Assembly (NCBI GenBank): GCA_034440575.1 | Contig: JAOTOL010001370.1 | Coordinates: forward strand, 291,501 to 355,500 | DNA: 64,000 bases | Source: Imbricaverruca yamaguchii | Lineage: Eukaryota > Arthropoda > Thecostraca > Neoverrucidae | Direction of reading: 5' to 3' | Shown: one piece after another, positions 48,357 to 59,610 of the stretch | Layout: every line of letters starts with the position of its first letter | How positions within the stretch are numbered: position 1 is the stretch's first letter | Position numbers and translations under genes: made by a program | Notes under the pieces: generated by a model | Told to the model about the DNA's origin: nothing | Seen by the model: the letters and a program-made list of their open reading frames with translations, nothing else | The model's database searches: none

Positions 48357-48895
48357 ACGTGCCGTGGAGCATCAAGCAGCGGTCTCCCAGGAACTCGCGC
48401 TCGCCACGACAAGTCCATGGAGCTTCTCCGCTAAATTATACAAACGCACCAGTTGTCACCACGATACGTAACTGGGGCCACTCCACTGTATCGCTCGAAA
48501 CACCAGTCGTCAGCCTATCGGTCGGGCTTCAAATTATCCAGCTTCTTTGTTTCAGATTTTCGAGTGGCGACTTAAGCAAAATATCACGCGCAGTCGTTAC
48601 CACCATGGGCGAATCAACGGGCATTGCGCCCTTCAACCTGGATGCGCATCGCCAAAAACTGGAGCTGCTGAAGCAGGAGCAACTTTGCTGGAGCAAAAAC
48701 GTCACCGCCACACAGCCAGGTTAGCAGGTCGCCCACCACACGCCATACCGTCACACTCTCGGGGTACAGGTTACGCGGTCAGACGAGGGACACGAGCTAA
48801 TGCTCGTGTCTGTCATTTGACGGCCATGCTATCTGTCAGCCAGAAAACATCGCCGTCAGGCTACAGCTACCAATGTGTAGGCTACAAGCAGCCTA

Positions 48896-49737
48896 CACGT
48901 CAGAAACACGACCATGTGTCGGAAATGTAGCCATCACATCAGGCCATAAACACGACCGTGTGTCGGAGATGTAGCCATCACTAGCCATCACATCAGATCA
49001 GAAACACGACCATGTGTCGGAGATGTAGCCATCACATCAGGCCATAAACACGACCGTGTGTCGGAGATGTAGCCATCACTAGCCATCACATCAGGCCATA
49101 AACACGACCGTGTGTCGGAGATGTAGCCATCACATCAGGCCATAAACACGACCGTGTGTCGGAGATGTAGCCATCACATCAGGCCATAAACACGACCGTG
49201 TGTCGGAGATGTAGCCATCACTAGCCATCACATCAGGCCATAAACACGACCGTGTGTCGGAGATGTAGCCATCACTAGCCATCACATCAGATCAGAAACA
49301 CGACCATGTGTCGGAGATGTAGCCATCACATCAGGCCATAAACACGACCGTGTGTCGGAGATGTAGCCATCACATCAGGCCATAAACACGACCGTGTGTC
49401 GGAGATGTAGCCATCACTAGCCATCACATCAGATCAGAAACACGAAACATGTGTCGGAAATGTAGCCATCACATCAGGCCATAAACACGACCGTGTGTCG
49501 GAGATGTAGCCATCACTAGCCATCACATCAGGCCATAAACACGACCGTGTGTCGGAGATGTAGCCATCACTAGCCATCACATCAGATCAGAAACAGGACC
49601 GTGTGTCGGAAATTCAGCCATCACATCAGGCCATAAACACGACCGTGTGTCGGAGATGTAGCCATCACTAGCCATCACATCAGGCCATAAACACGACCGT
49701 GTGTCAGAAATGTAGCCATCACATCAGGCCATAAACA
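48896..49737. repeat. 44/55-bp mixed-length minisatellite
   Basis: The basic 44-bp unit has CCATAAACACGACCGTGTGT, CGGAGATGTAG and CCATCACATCAGG. A longer 55-bp form carries an extra 11 bp (ACTAGCCATC type). A variant, AGATCAGAAACACGACCATG, recurs at intervals. ACACGACCGTGT in each unit is an imperfect palindrome. Confidence 0.95.
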
Positions 49738-50839
49738 TGAGTTACACACAACCTGGGAATAGAAGCAGTTGTGCCGAGCAAGATTTCCACGGCCTGTTCC
49801 GATTTCGAAAGTACAAAATGGCATGCATGGCAGGCTACCCATATATGCCAACAATCTCAATTCTAAGACATGAAATGTGAATCTATTCGGGAAGAGATGT
49901 TAAACTCCTGTATCTGTCACCCACGCTCGTGCCCGGGTAGCAGGCTTTTTCACCTCTTGAGTAAAATTCTCAACGATATTTTCCAAGGAGAAGGCATATG
50001 ATTCCCAACTTAAACAAAATGTATGTATTACTGCTACTACTGGTAATTGTCGGTAAATTTTGCCTTGTCTCACTCAAACGTTTGAATGAAAATATCCATA
50101 GCTATACCTAGCTACGCTGGTACACAAAGTACCAATCCGAGGTGCTCCTCATTTTTGTCGAACAAAATACATATAATGCACAAAACCATACGGGAACTGC
50201 ATGGACTGTGTATGTCTTGTACGCAGCGAAATTCAAGCGTGCTTAATGCTACTCATCATTGGCATCCATGTCAGAGTAAAAACTGTGGCGTCATCTATAC
50301 TTAAAGGCGATCTTTCGCGTACCATAAAAGTAAAGGTATCATGCACAAACCAAATATTGACTGTCGCAGTTGCTTCTACAGCGGGTGTCGCCGCATATTC
50401 AATTTCATAACAGCCACGTGCCAAAATTACCACTGCGCCACGACCACACGGAACCTTGCTGCTTGAGCAACGGCCTGCCTAGCACATCCTATAGCCGTAC
50501 ATCTGTAGCAAGTTCCGCTTGTGCGTTCAGAATTAACCATGCTCCAGACATGATGTCAAACTTGTACACATCTGACAGGTCATGACGGAAGTCAGCAAGT
50601 TTTTTGCTTAAGTGATTGAGTATTCAGGCGTTTGATTAAAAGGCCGTTTGAATGTCTGCCGCCCTGTCTTGTTCAACTAGAACAGCCCCTGCAGACGTGG
50701 TAGTTCGTCTTGCTGTGTTTGCGTGGTTAGGAAGTCCTGGGATCAGCATCAGGGTCAGCTTGGTCTGGTGCATCGCCAGTTGGCGGGATAGTGACTGCCG
50801 TCGCCGTCAGATCCGGTGCCGTGGCCGATTCCGCCCGCT
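49738..50839. other. Near-unique sequence
   Basis: No gene or known repeat was recognised. Confidence 0.4.
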
Positions 50840-51093
50840 GCCGACCTCGATCCGCCTCCAGCGGAGTGTACCCGATGTGCTGGGTATCTGTTTTCCAGGA
50901 AAAGAGTTGTCATCTTCGCAAGGCTCCGCTCGCACGAAATAGTATCGGAGGAGACTCGTGCTGCTCTCCTCATTTGGGATGTTAAAACGATCTTTTTAGT
51001 CGCCATCGGGTGGGCCGAATCATAGTACAAGATGATGGGGGCTGCCATTGGTTTAAAGTACAGTTCGGTGGTGTAGCTACCATCAGCCTGCAC
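50840..51093 (-). pseudogene. Penelope-like RT thumb fragment, inverted
   Basis: The minus strand reads SAHPMATKK, RRAARVSSDTISCERSLAK and FLENRYPAHRV. This matches the reverse-transcriptase thumb of Penelope-like elements (S-x-HP, RAxRIS, then E-x3-L-x2-L-x2-NGYP in family terms). The RT palm is absent. The fragment's inner part (50863-50954) is an inverted copy of 51094-51182, which begins the plus-strand fragment. The frame runs out at the spacer. Confidence 0.75.
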
Positions 51094-51692
51094 CCTCCGA
51101 TACTATTTCGTGCGAGCGGAACCTTGCGAAGATGACAACTCTTTTACTGGAAAACGGATACCCAGCACATCGGGTACACTCCACCGCTCGTGCTGTTCAC
51201 CGTCACAATAGGAGTAGGATAAATGGGCAACGTCGGCATCGAGCGGGTAGCGATCCCAACTATGTCTACATGAGACTTCCTTTTGTCGATGACCAACTAT
51301 GTCGACAGGTAAATGCAGCCATCCGTTCGTCTCATCTAAACTATGTTAGGGTAGCCTGGACTAGCGGACCTACGCTAAAATCTTACCTGGTCCGCTTAGC
51401 CCTGGAATTGTCGCCATGCCCTGCTGGTAGACGAACGTGCCACACCTGTAGCAACGGGCTCAAAGGTAGATGCATGCGGAAAAACGTACTTTATAACATA
51501 ACGTGCAACTGCTGTCTTGGAATATTTTATGTCGGAGAAACCAAGCGTAGCATCAGGGATAGGTACAATGAGCACTTGGGAGATGTCAGACTTCGGAGAG
51601 AATACACACCTTTAGGCGAACACATGATCGACAAACATTCTAACATGGAACACAGCGACACAAACACAAAAATTTCTAGAATTTCAAAGTAG
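51094..51692 (+). pseudogene. Penelope-like element: RT thumb end, linker and GIY-YIG endonuclease
   Basis: The frame (ATG at 51132, open further upstream through SDTISCERNLAK) has LLLENGYPAHRV, then VYMRLPFVDDQLCRQVNAAI. A Cys motif (CHTCSNGLKGRC) comes next, then VLYNITCNCC, FYVGETKRSIRDRYNEH and PLGEHMIDKH. These are the conserved parts of the GIY-YIG-type endonuclease of Penelope-like elements, including the R in RDRYNEH and the downstream H. It is cut at its N-terminus, so it lacks the RT catalytic palm. The C-terminus ends at TAG near 51692, shortly after the last conserved His. The paired Cys upstream of the endonuclease is reported for some Penelope clades; I do not assign one. Confidence 0.82.
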
Positions 51693-52069
51693 AAATTCTA
51701 GCAACAGCCAGGGACAACACTGATCTGAAGGTCCTCGAATGTCTACACATACGTAATCAACGGCCGCAACTAAACACGCAAACGATGTCTTGGTATATCA
51801 CATATAATTACATAAACATGAATTATACTTTATCTATTAGGCGTTATATTGGACATATGTCTATATATGTGCGTGCATGTATGTGTCGATATGTATATGG
51901 ACCATCAGCTCGGGCTTCCTCAGAGGATTCTATCTTGACCTAGTTGATTTCTGGTTTGGAGTTTCTTGAAGTGTCTGCACCACTGAGGATGCTTTTCTGT
52001 GATTCACGTATATTTTTGTACGCTTTTTTCCCCGCGTTTTTCAATTGTCAACCCTGCCACTTTTTATAT

Positions 52070-52130
52070 CACTCCTGATGATGGCCCCCGGCCGAAACGT
52101 TGAGTAATATAGCATAATCCCTAACGTTAC
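52070..52130 (+). ncRNA. Hammerhead-ribozyme-like core in Penelope-like 3' region
   Basis: CTGATGA (52075-52081) is followed by T, a GGCC/CCC/GGCC stem-loop (52083-52093) and GAAAC (52094-52098). These are the two conserved strands and helix II of a hammerhead ribozyme. A possible helix III is ACGTT (52097-52101) with AACGT (52123-52127), leaving GUU as the cleavage triplet. Helix I is not evident and there is an extra T before helix II, so cleavage activity may be lost. Penelope-like elements are known to carry hammerhead motifs, which supports the call. Confidence 0.55.
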
Positions 52131-52345
52131 TTTTGATGTAAACTCAACACCTCCTGGTATATTGAGGGTCGTACATTTCGTCTCACGCAAGGTCTAGCAC
52201 CCTCCACACCAGCGCAGAGTGCCTGATTTCCCCAAGCATTTAAGCATTTGTGCCGATATATGTATATATATACATATGAAAACTGGACGCGGGTTAATAA
52301 TAATCATATTAAATCTGCATTCAGTATGACACCGTACGCTCTTCA

Positions 52346-52790
52346 GTGGCACGTTGCACCATGTGTTCGGCACATTTGACAATAAAAACAATTCATGTTC
52401 TTGTTATTGTTCTGACAAACAACTTGTTCTTGTTCTGCAAGAAGTGTGATGGTGCTTGTTACGTGGGAAATCGGGATACAAATTGTACGCCAGGGTCGAA
52501 AATCACCTGTCGTCCATTCGGTGGGGAAGAGGAGAGCTTGCAGTGAGTAAGCACTCCAACGGACCCGACCACGAAATCCAAGATTTCCACATAGTTGAAC
52601 TAGAAATTGTCTGGAAGGAAAATGTGCTTCATAGACGGCAACGGGAAGACAGATCAGCATATTTGGAACTGAGTTGAAAGTAGGGGGACTAAATCGGAAA
52701 AAGAAGGATTTACGAAGTGCTATAGAATATGATGATGTACACTCGCCTTCGGTGGAACGTGTGGAGCACCTTGAACATGGCCGATCCACT
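52346..52790 (+). pseudogene. Second Penelope-like endonuclease fragment, frameshifted
   Basis: One frame reads VLVIVLTNNLFLF and CKKCDGACYVG. A frameshift near 52470 then puts ARVENHLSSIR, ELAVSKHSNGPDHEIQDFHI and LEIVWKENV in the next frame. The order matches a GIY-YIG endonuclease (Cys pair, YVG, R-x3-H, then an HFN/GPDH block). It differs in wording from the 51-kb copy, so it comes from another Penelope-like lineage. Further decay follows to about 52790. Confidence 0.75.
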
Positions 52791-52804
52791 AAGAACGTAG
52801 AATG

Positions 52805-53690
52805 AGACGCTTCACACCAAAAATGACTGGTAGGCTACGCCGTTTCACAGCTATAATTACGTGACAGTCTACCAGCTTCGCCACCGGCCAGCGTCCGAGC
52901 CATAGGAATTCGCGTATGTGGTCGTCATGCGACCATTTGCCCTGCAGCCATGCAGTGGTAAACACGGGTCTTCGCTGTTTCCGCCATGCATTCCTCTGAC
53001 GACGAAACAACATTGGCAATCCAATGAGCAGGTTACTGGACCTCTGTCGACAAGCAACAATTAATCACTCCGGATTTCTGACTCCGGCAACACGGAATGA
53101 GCTGGAAAGTATGGAAAAACCTCAATTGCTTAGATGAAAAATAGAGATGGGAAAGGATGCGAAAGAAAATGGGTGGTTTATGACGTCAAAGTATTCTCCG
53201 GCCCCAAAATAAGAATGGAATGTCCAACATTTATACGTTTTAGAAACGTAGTTCGAACTCTTGCTGGGGTGACCTTATGGACCAGGATCCAATTGCTAAG
53301 AAGAGCTGGTTGCGTGAACCCTGACGATTAATTCATGAATTGCAGTTTTACCGTATACATTTAGCACGGCGAGGCCGACAGCTCGCTCTTGACTTTATCG
53401 TGCCAATTGCCAACTGACCCTCCCAGCGCACGAAGCGACTCGAACCCGGCATCGCCAGGACAGCGGAAATGGACGCATTACAGCGCTATAGTCAACTAAG
53501 CTATTGAGGCGGAGGGCCACAAGGAGGCACTTCCTTCCTTAATTCAGACTCATTGGCAAGCCAATTAGTTACTTTACTAAATTGTATCTACTTCATTGAG
53601 AAGCACACGTTTTAGGGCGTAGGGTATGAGTGCAGACACGTTTGCATGATATCATATTATTTATTGCATATGTTGTCCACTGTACTGCAT
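52805..53690 (+). repeat. Dispersed repeat R3, copy b
   Basis: Partner of 28093-29015. This copy has a longer SINE insert (see 53373-53512) and carries stops in the frame that is open at 28 kb. It begins right after the second Penelope-like fragment. Confidence 0.8.
53373..53512 (-). mobile_element. tRNA-derived SINE, family S3, inside R3
   Basis: The minus strand has AATAGCTTAGTTGACTATAG (A-box region), CCGGGTTCGAGTCGCTTCG (B box) and GGGTCAGTTGGCAATTGGCA, the S3 body signature also present at 60084-60105. Confidence 0.72.
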
Positions 53691-53879
53691 AGACATAAAG
53701 ACATAAAAGATTAGTGCACCTATGAGCCACAAGGGCCCTTCTTGGTTGCACTCTGTACACTGAACTGCAAGCGACATATTCAGAAGTCCGTGGGGATAGA
53801 ATATGTCTTCACGTGGATACCATCCAGCTATTTTACCATAAAAATATTTTATTTTATATTGCTCCAGAACGACATTTAA

Positions 53880-55272
53880 CACGCGCCCTAAGATCTCTGG
53901 GTCTCTGAAAATTACGCGCAGTGGAGGTGGGGAGGGGGCGGATTCCGCCCCCTAAGATCTCGGCTCCTATTAAGGCTAAAGCAACGAAATTCGCAGGGTG
54001 GATGGGCTCCATAGTGGTCTCTATTGTGTGCGAATTTCAAGACCTTAGATCAATACCTTCAAGGTCAAATGAGGTCAAAATATCCAAATTCCCCGGTTTT
54101 GCGTGGCTTGGGTTGTGATTTTTATGGAACGCTGCGATTGTGTTTAAATGCTCCAAAATTGGCATTAATGATGTTTTGGACGTGACTAATGATGCAATAC
54201 AGATGCCAGATCCGACATTTGACCTCAGGTCACCCACATAAGATCACTTTATAAGGTCATTATCTGCTCCAGTTACCGGAACCGGGCTGCCAACCGAACT
54301 GCTCCGTTGGGCGGCTCGGCACAGTAGGCTTCGCAAAGAAAGGAATGAAATACATGAATAAAGTATGGAAACGCTTAGGCACACAATGACAAACAGTACA
54401 TTTCGAGATGTGTGGGGAGTGACATGTAAAGTGATATCAATCGCATGACAGTCACTTGCATTTATGACAACATTCCAGTTGACCAAGTTTGGTTCCATTA
54501 GCCTGTCATGAACTTGACCTGACTTGACCTCGGCGACCCAACATGACTTTCAAATTATATAGCATAACAATATGCATCAAACAAGTCGCTAGTGTTGGCA
54601 AGTGTTCTTGCCAACACTAGCGACTTGTTTGATGCATATTGTTAATGCATATTCCCTGTTGGAAATATACGGGAAGCGCATCAGCGCCGATTTTTGTGAT
54701 CTGGTGCTGCGAATTGTTTTTACTTTAACGGCCACTGACTTCAAAAATCTTCGGCCGATGTTCATTTTTCTTGCTTTAAACAATGCATCGGTCATTTCTA
54801 AGCAGGTATGCCAAAAAATGGCGTATATCGGCCGGCACAATATGGAGTTAGGTACGAAAAATATGAGGGGTTGGCGGACTTCCCGGACGCCATCCCCCCT
54901 CCAGGGCGTTTGTTAGACTGTCATGAACTTGACCTGACTTGACCTTGGTGACTTGACACGACTTTGAAGCAATATAGTATGACAATGTATATCAAACAAG
55001 TCGCTAGTTTTGCCAAGAACACTTCCTTTTTGCCAATATACGGGAAGCGCATCAGAGCCGATATTTGTGGTCTGGCGCTGATATTTTTTTTTACTTTAGC
55101 GACGGCTAACTCCACAAATTTTCTGTCGATTTTCATTTTTCTTACTTTAAACAACGCGCCAGTCATTTAGTAGCAGGTGCACAAACAATGGCGTATATCG
55201 GCCGGTATAATCGGGAGTTATCCACGAAAAACCGGAGGGTGGGCGGATTTCGTCCCCCCTCCAGGGCGCGTG
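53880..55272 (-). mobile_element. TTAA family F1, complete (copy F1f)
   Basis: TTAA (53876-53879) and TTAA (55273-55276) flank it. The left end keeps CACGCGCCCT but then jumps to AAGATCTCTGGG, a local rearrangement. The right end is CCCTCCAGGGCGCGTG. Reversed order: B (to about 54510), A2 (to about 54915), A1 (to 55272). The B frame that is open elsewhere is stopped at 54118 here. An 80-bp palindrome sits in A2. Confidence 0.92.
54565..54644. repeat. 80-bp near-perfect palindrome in F1f
   Basis: The 38-bp arm 54565-54602 (TAACAATATGCATCAAACAA to its end at GTTGGCAAG) is exactly the reverse complement of 54607-54644. Only TGTT lies between. Other F1 copies have this segment once, in one orientation. 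Confidence 0.95.
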
Positions 55273-55276
55273 TTAA

Positions 55277-56631
55277 CCGAACGATCTGCCATGGTCGGTG
55301 TGAAACACCGTTAATTATTTGAAAACTGAACGTGATTTAATACCATGGTCGTATGTTTGATTCCAGCGTCGGGAGCATCAATAACGCCCCTGGTGTCAGT
55401 GAAACACGCTTTCCAGCACCAAGCCGTGCTTTTTAGAAATGTCCGGACCAAGGACCAACGAATTTGCACCGACCTGAATCGTCTACCATATTAAATGGCT
55501 GCGACCGTGTGGTGTGTGGTACGTATGAGCATATATATTAATTATATTTGAGATAATTTTGGGTTTGCTAGTCGTAAACTATAAGATTATCTTCTCATTA
55601 GCAAAATGATAGTCTGCCATTGCAAGTTCAATGGTGCCATTCATACCAATACTCCATCACCTGTAAAAGGCTAAGTCTGCTGCAGAAATTCCACGAATTA
55701 TGGTAGCCTTGCAGCATACAGCTGCAGACAATGTATCTTTAACTGAGTGCTTTCAATTTGAGTACGCAATTTTGCGATCCAGAACAATGCAACCAGGCTT
55801 TTCTCTGAACTCAGTTCTTTCACTCGTTCTGTCGTACTATTCCTGTATTGCTAAATAGTGGTGGGGTAGTCTGTGAAGACATATCATCTTGAAACACTAC
55901 ACCACACTCCCAAAAGAAAGTTTCCGATGAATCCAACTCATTTTACTGTAAAGATGTACGTAAAACGAGGGAACTGTGCTTATAAGTATTTTCCTGAAGA
56001 AAACGTTTGGAATACATCATGTTGTAAAGCATGTTTCATGGAAATTTATATCATGCCCATTGTTGTATACCTTTACTTATGAAGACTATCTTTCAGATGT
56101 CATCCATTTGGACCTGCAATGGCCCGAAGTAACATTTAGTGAAACAAGGGGTGGAAAGTTTATCAAATGTTTTGCAATAATTCCCCTCCCTTTCATCTTC
56201 CTATCATCTCAGCACCGCTTGGGGGACAATCATACTATTTCTAGTTTTATCTAGGATAACGATACGGGGAGAGGGATAATACACCTAACGTTTATGTACC
56301 TATAATTCCTACAATGACGTTCTGACAAGCAGCTGATCGTCGTGATACCACATTCAATGTAATCTCGTCGGAAATCAACGCTTATATCGCGTCCGAATCT
56401 AGGCGTGGTATTGATGGACGGCATCGTATCTTTAAGCAATTTGTGTCGAAGTGCATGCTTATAGTGAAGAATTGCTTTGGCTACTGTTGAATGGTAAACG
56501 ATATGAGCTAAATGATCGGCGCAAAATCTTGCTGGAACTGGATCAAATACTTGGAAATACTGCCAAGAGTCTTTGGCTACATAAAGGCTTCATAAACCAA
56601 CATAAGCTCTCAATTGATCTGGTGTTCCCAC
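55277..56631. other. AT-rich near-unique sequence
   Basis: No gene recognised. The 67-codon frame at 56451-56654 runs into the 39-bp array and has no known homologue that I recall. Confidence 0.4.
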
Positions 56632-57262
56632 AGACGGCCTCTTCTGCCCACTGACCGCTGCTGACCTACAGACGGCCTCTTCTGTCCACTGATCGCTGCT
56701 GACTTACAGACGGTCTCTTCTGCCCACTGACCGCTGCTGACCTACAGACGGCCTCCTCTGTCCACTGACCGCTGCTGACCCACAGACGGCCTCTTCTACC
56801 CACTGACCACTGCTGACCTACAGACGGCCTCTTCTGCCCACTGACCGCTGCTGACCCACAGACGGCCTCTTCTACCCACTGACCACTGCTGACCTAGAGA
56901 CGGCCTCTTCTGGCCCACTGACCGCTGCTAACCCACAGACGGCCTCTTCTGTCCACTGACCGCTGCTGACCTACAGACGGCCTCTTCTGCCCACTGACCG
57001 CTGCTGACCTACAGACGGCCTCTTCTGCTCACTGACCGCTGCTGACCTACAGACGGCCTCTTCTGCCCACTGACCGCTGCTGACCTACAGACGGCCTCTT
57101 CTGGCCACTGACCGCTGCTGACCTACAGACGGCCTCCTCTGTCCACTGACCGCTGCTGACCTACAGACGGCCTCTTCTGTCCACTGACCGCTGCTGACCT
57201 ACAGACGGCCTCTTCTGCCTACTGACCGCTGCTGACCCACAGACGGCCTCTTCTGCCCGTTG
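56632..57262. repeat. 39-bp minisatellite, about 16 units
   Basis: The unit has CAGACGGCCTCTTCTGCCCA and CTGACCGCTGCTGACCTAC, 39 bp. Substitutions alternate (CCCACTG/TCCACTG, CTAC/CCAC), and a two-unit block TACCCACTGACCACTGC recurs at 56796 and 56872. Although 39 is a multiple of 3, the unit contains TGA, so it is not coding. Confidence 0.95.
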
Positions 57263-57519
57263 ACGTTCGATGGCATAGCATGCTGGGAGGCTACCCCAGC
57301 CGGCGAGACGGCCAGCCAGCCATGCCCGCACTACTTCCAGGGATTCATCCCACAGGTGAGCCACCCGCACGCTAGAGCCAGCATACGCCGCTATGGTCTT
57401 TATAAGTCGCTGTAGCCATTATGCATAGCTGCAGCCAACAGATGTCACATCAGTCAGCATAGGCCAATGTAGTTAAACGGCACTGCAGTCATAGGTACCA
57501 GCGGCCAACAGACTTTACT

Positions 57520-57993
57520 GTAGTCATCACCAACCACTGCAGCTATCACCAATCACTGCAGCTATCACCAACTACTGCAATCATCACAAATCACTGCAGC
57601 CACCAACAACCACTGTAGTTATCACTAATCATTACAGACATTGCCAACCACCGTATCAATCACCAACCATTGCACTCATCATCAATCACTGCAGCTATCA
57701 CCAACCATTGCAGCCATCAACAACCACTGCGGTCATCACCAACAACTGCAGTCATCGCCAACAACTGCAGTCATCACGAACCACTGCAGTCATCACCAAC
57801 CACTGCAGTTATCACCAACCACTGCATCTATCACTAGGCACCGCGTCATCAACAACCACTGCAGTCATCACCAATCACTGCAGCCATCACCAACCAGTGC
57901 AATCATCACCAACCAGTGCAATCATCACTAACCACTGCAGCCATCACCAACCAGTGCAGCTATCACTAACCATTGCAGCCATCAACAACCACG
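57520..57993. repeat. 19-bp minisatellite at outer end of inverted repeat
   Basis: AGTCATCACCAACCACTGC and near variants (AGCTATCACTAACCATTGC, AATCATCACCAACCAGTGC) repeat every 19 bp, about 25 times. The mirror array begins at 63908 on the other arm and runs past the window end. Confidence 0.93.
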
Positions 57994-59586
57994 AACAATG
58001 ACCGGTCTAGGGCAAGAATGCGGTCGAGGTCAGGGGCAAGTTGGGATATTGTATCACATAAATGAATGAAGCATATATATACTGATGGGTGGATACAGGG
58101 GGGGCGCATAGGAAACATGTGATCGCCAAGGAAACTGGGGTTCCATGTGTACATTGGGAAAATAATGTTAAGTTCGTTGTTGGTTCTTGAGACATTCAGC
58201 CAGAGTGAAAGAACATAAGTATGTCTTGCATAACAATCATTATGACACGAGGAATTGCATGACCTTCCTGTACATTTGAACATTTTCAGGTTTAGGCGTT
58301 GCTCAAGGCTGTTTTATTGGCTTTTATATTTGACGATACTTGTGCTCGCTTTACATTCATCATTACGGAGAAATGCACGCTCAGATAGCGACGACAGGCG
58401 TTTATGAGTGTCGTGCCGTGACGTAACATCGAGTATTTAATATTCGGAGAAAATGGACACTAGTTTGATTAGCTAACTTCTAAGTCTGCCCGTGATCAAG
58501 TGCAATCATGTACGTCTTGGGAAAGTTATAACGTTAGAATGGTCGGACTTTTTGTAACCTTTTGTCTTCATAGAAAGTTTCCAAACTCGCAAAGAAAAAA
58601 ACACTTCAGTACATCGCAAATGACAACTTCGTATCGCACGACGGGAATCGCACGACCGCCCGCAGACCGGGTAATTGGACCCGCCGCCACATCGAAGTTG
58701 GACACGGGGCTGGCCAAACGTGTAGAGCCACGGAGCCGGCCACCAATGGCCGGGTCGCTGCGATATTGATCGGCGGGACGACGCGTCCGCTCCGCATATC
58801 GGCCGGGCGCGTTATGGCCACACGGCGGCCGTACAGACAGACTGAAGTCACCGCCGTGGCTAGCGCGCTTCCGTTGCACTCGGGCTGGGCGCCGTGTCGT
58901 CGCGCAGACGACACTGCCTCACGTAACAGTGTCGTCGCGCAGGGGTGTCGCCTCAAGCAGGAGTATCGTCGCGCAGGGGTATCGCCACAAGTAACAGTGT
59001 CGTCAAACAGAGGTGTCGCCTCACGTAACAGTGCCGTCGCGCAGGGGTGTCGCGTCACGTAACAGTGCCGTCGCGCAGGGGTGTCGCCTCACGTAACAGC
59101 GTCGTCGCGCAGGGGTGTTACACCCGGACACGAGCTGACAGAAGTTCCATTGTATATTCTGCACTGTATAATGTTTACGACTGATTGCTTTTGAGATGAC
59201 TATTTCTTGACTGTGGGCGAAGTATTCCCACAGCATTTTAACCCTAGAACTGCCAAAAATGAGAAAAATATTTTTTATTTCTCCTTGATTCCCGGAATAG
59301 TCATGCGATTGGATTCACATTTGACACACCTTTTAACGAGTGCACAGCGCGATCTTTGGCGTTTAAATGTTTGTCTGTGGATCCAGGGTCACCGAGCTAT
59401 CCGAGGTCAAATCAACCGATTTCGAAACGGGTGATGTTTATGGAATTGTTCCAAGAATTGCCAAAAAGAGGGCTTCAAAGATTGATGAAGGGATTGGTCG
59501 ATCATTGAATATTGATGTATTGATGTTTGTAAAAGAAAAATGGCTTGGGTGGCTTGGCCACGTGCCAAGGTCAGGTCAAGGTCAAA
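57890..59586 (+). repeat. Left arm of large inverted repeat
   Basis: Read inward this arm is the end of the 19-bp satellite, a 640-bp block (57994-58632), a GC-rich block (58640-58893), a 34-bp satellite (58894-59112) and a block to 59586. Each has a reverse-complement partner in 61243-64000. A short direct repeat ATCGCACGAC flanks the junction at 58635-58660, where the right arm has 650 bp of extra sequence. Confidence 0.93.
58894..59112. repeat. 34-bp minisatellite in left arm
   Basis: GTGTCGTCGCGCAGGGGTGT with CGCCTCACGTAACA repeats about six times. The right arm has about ten units (61705-62040), so copy number has diverged since the duplication. Confidence 0.9.
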
Positions 59587-59610
59587 ACCGCAGCCGCCCA
59601 CACACACCCA

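Noticed and set aside
48896..49737. CRISPR-like array (regular 44-bp units with palindromic core)
   Set aside because: There are no unique spacers between repeats and the units are contiguous; this is a eukaryotic minisatellite.
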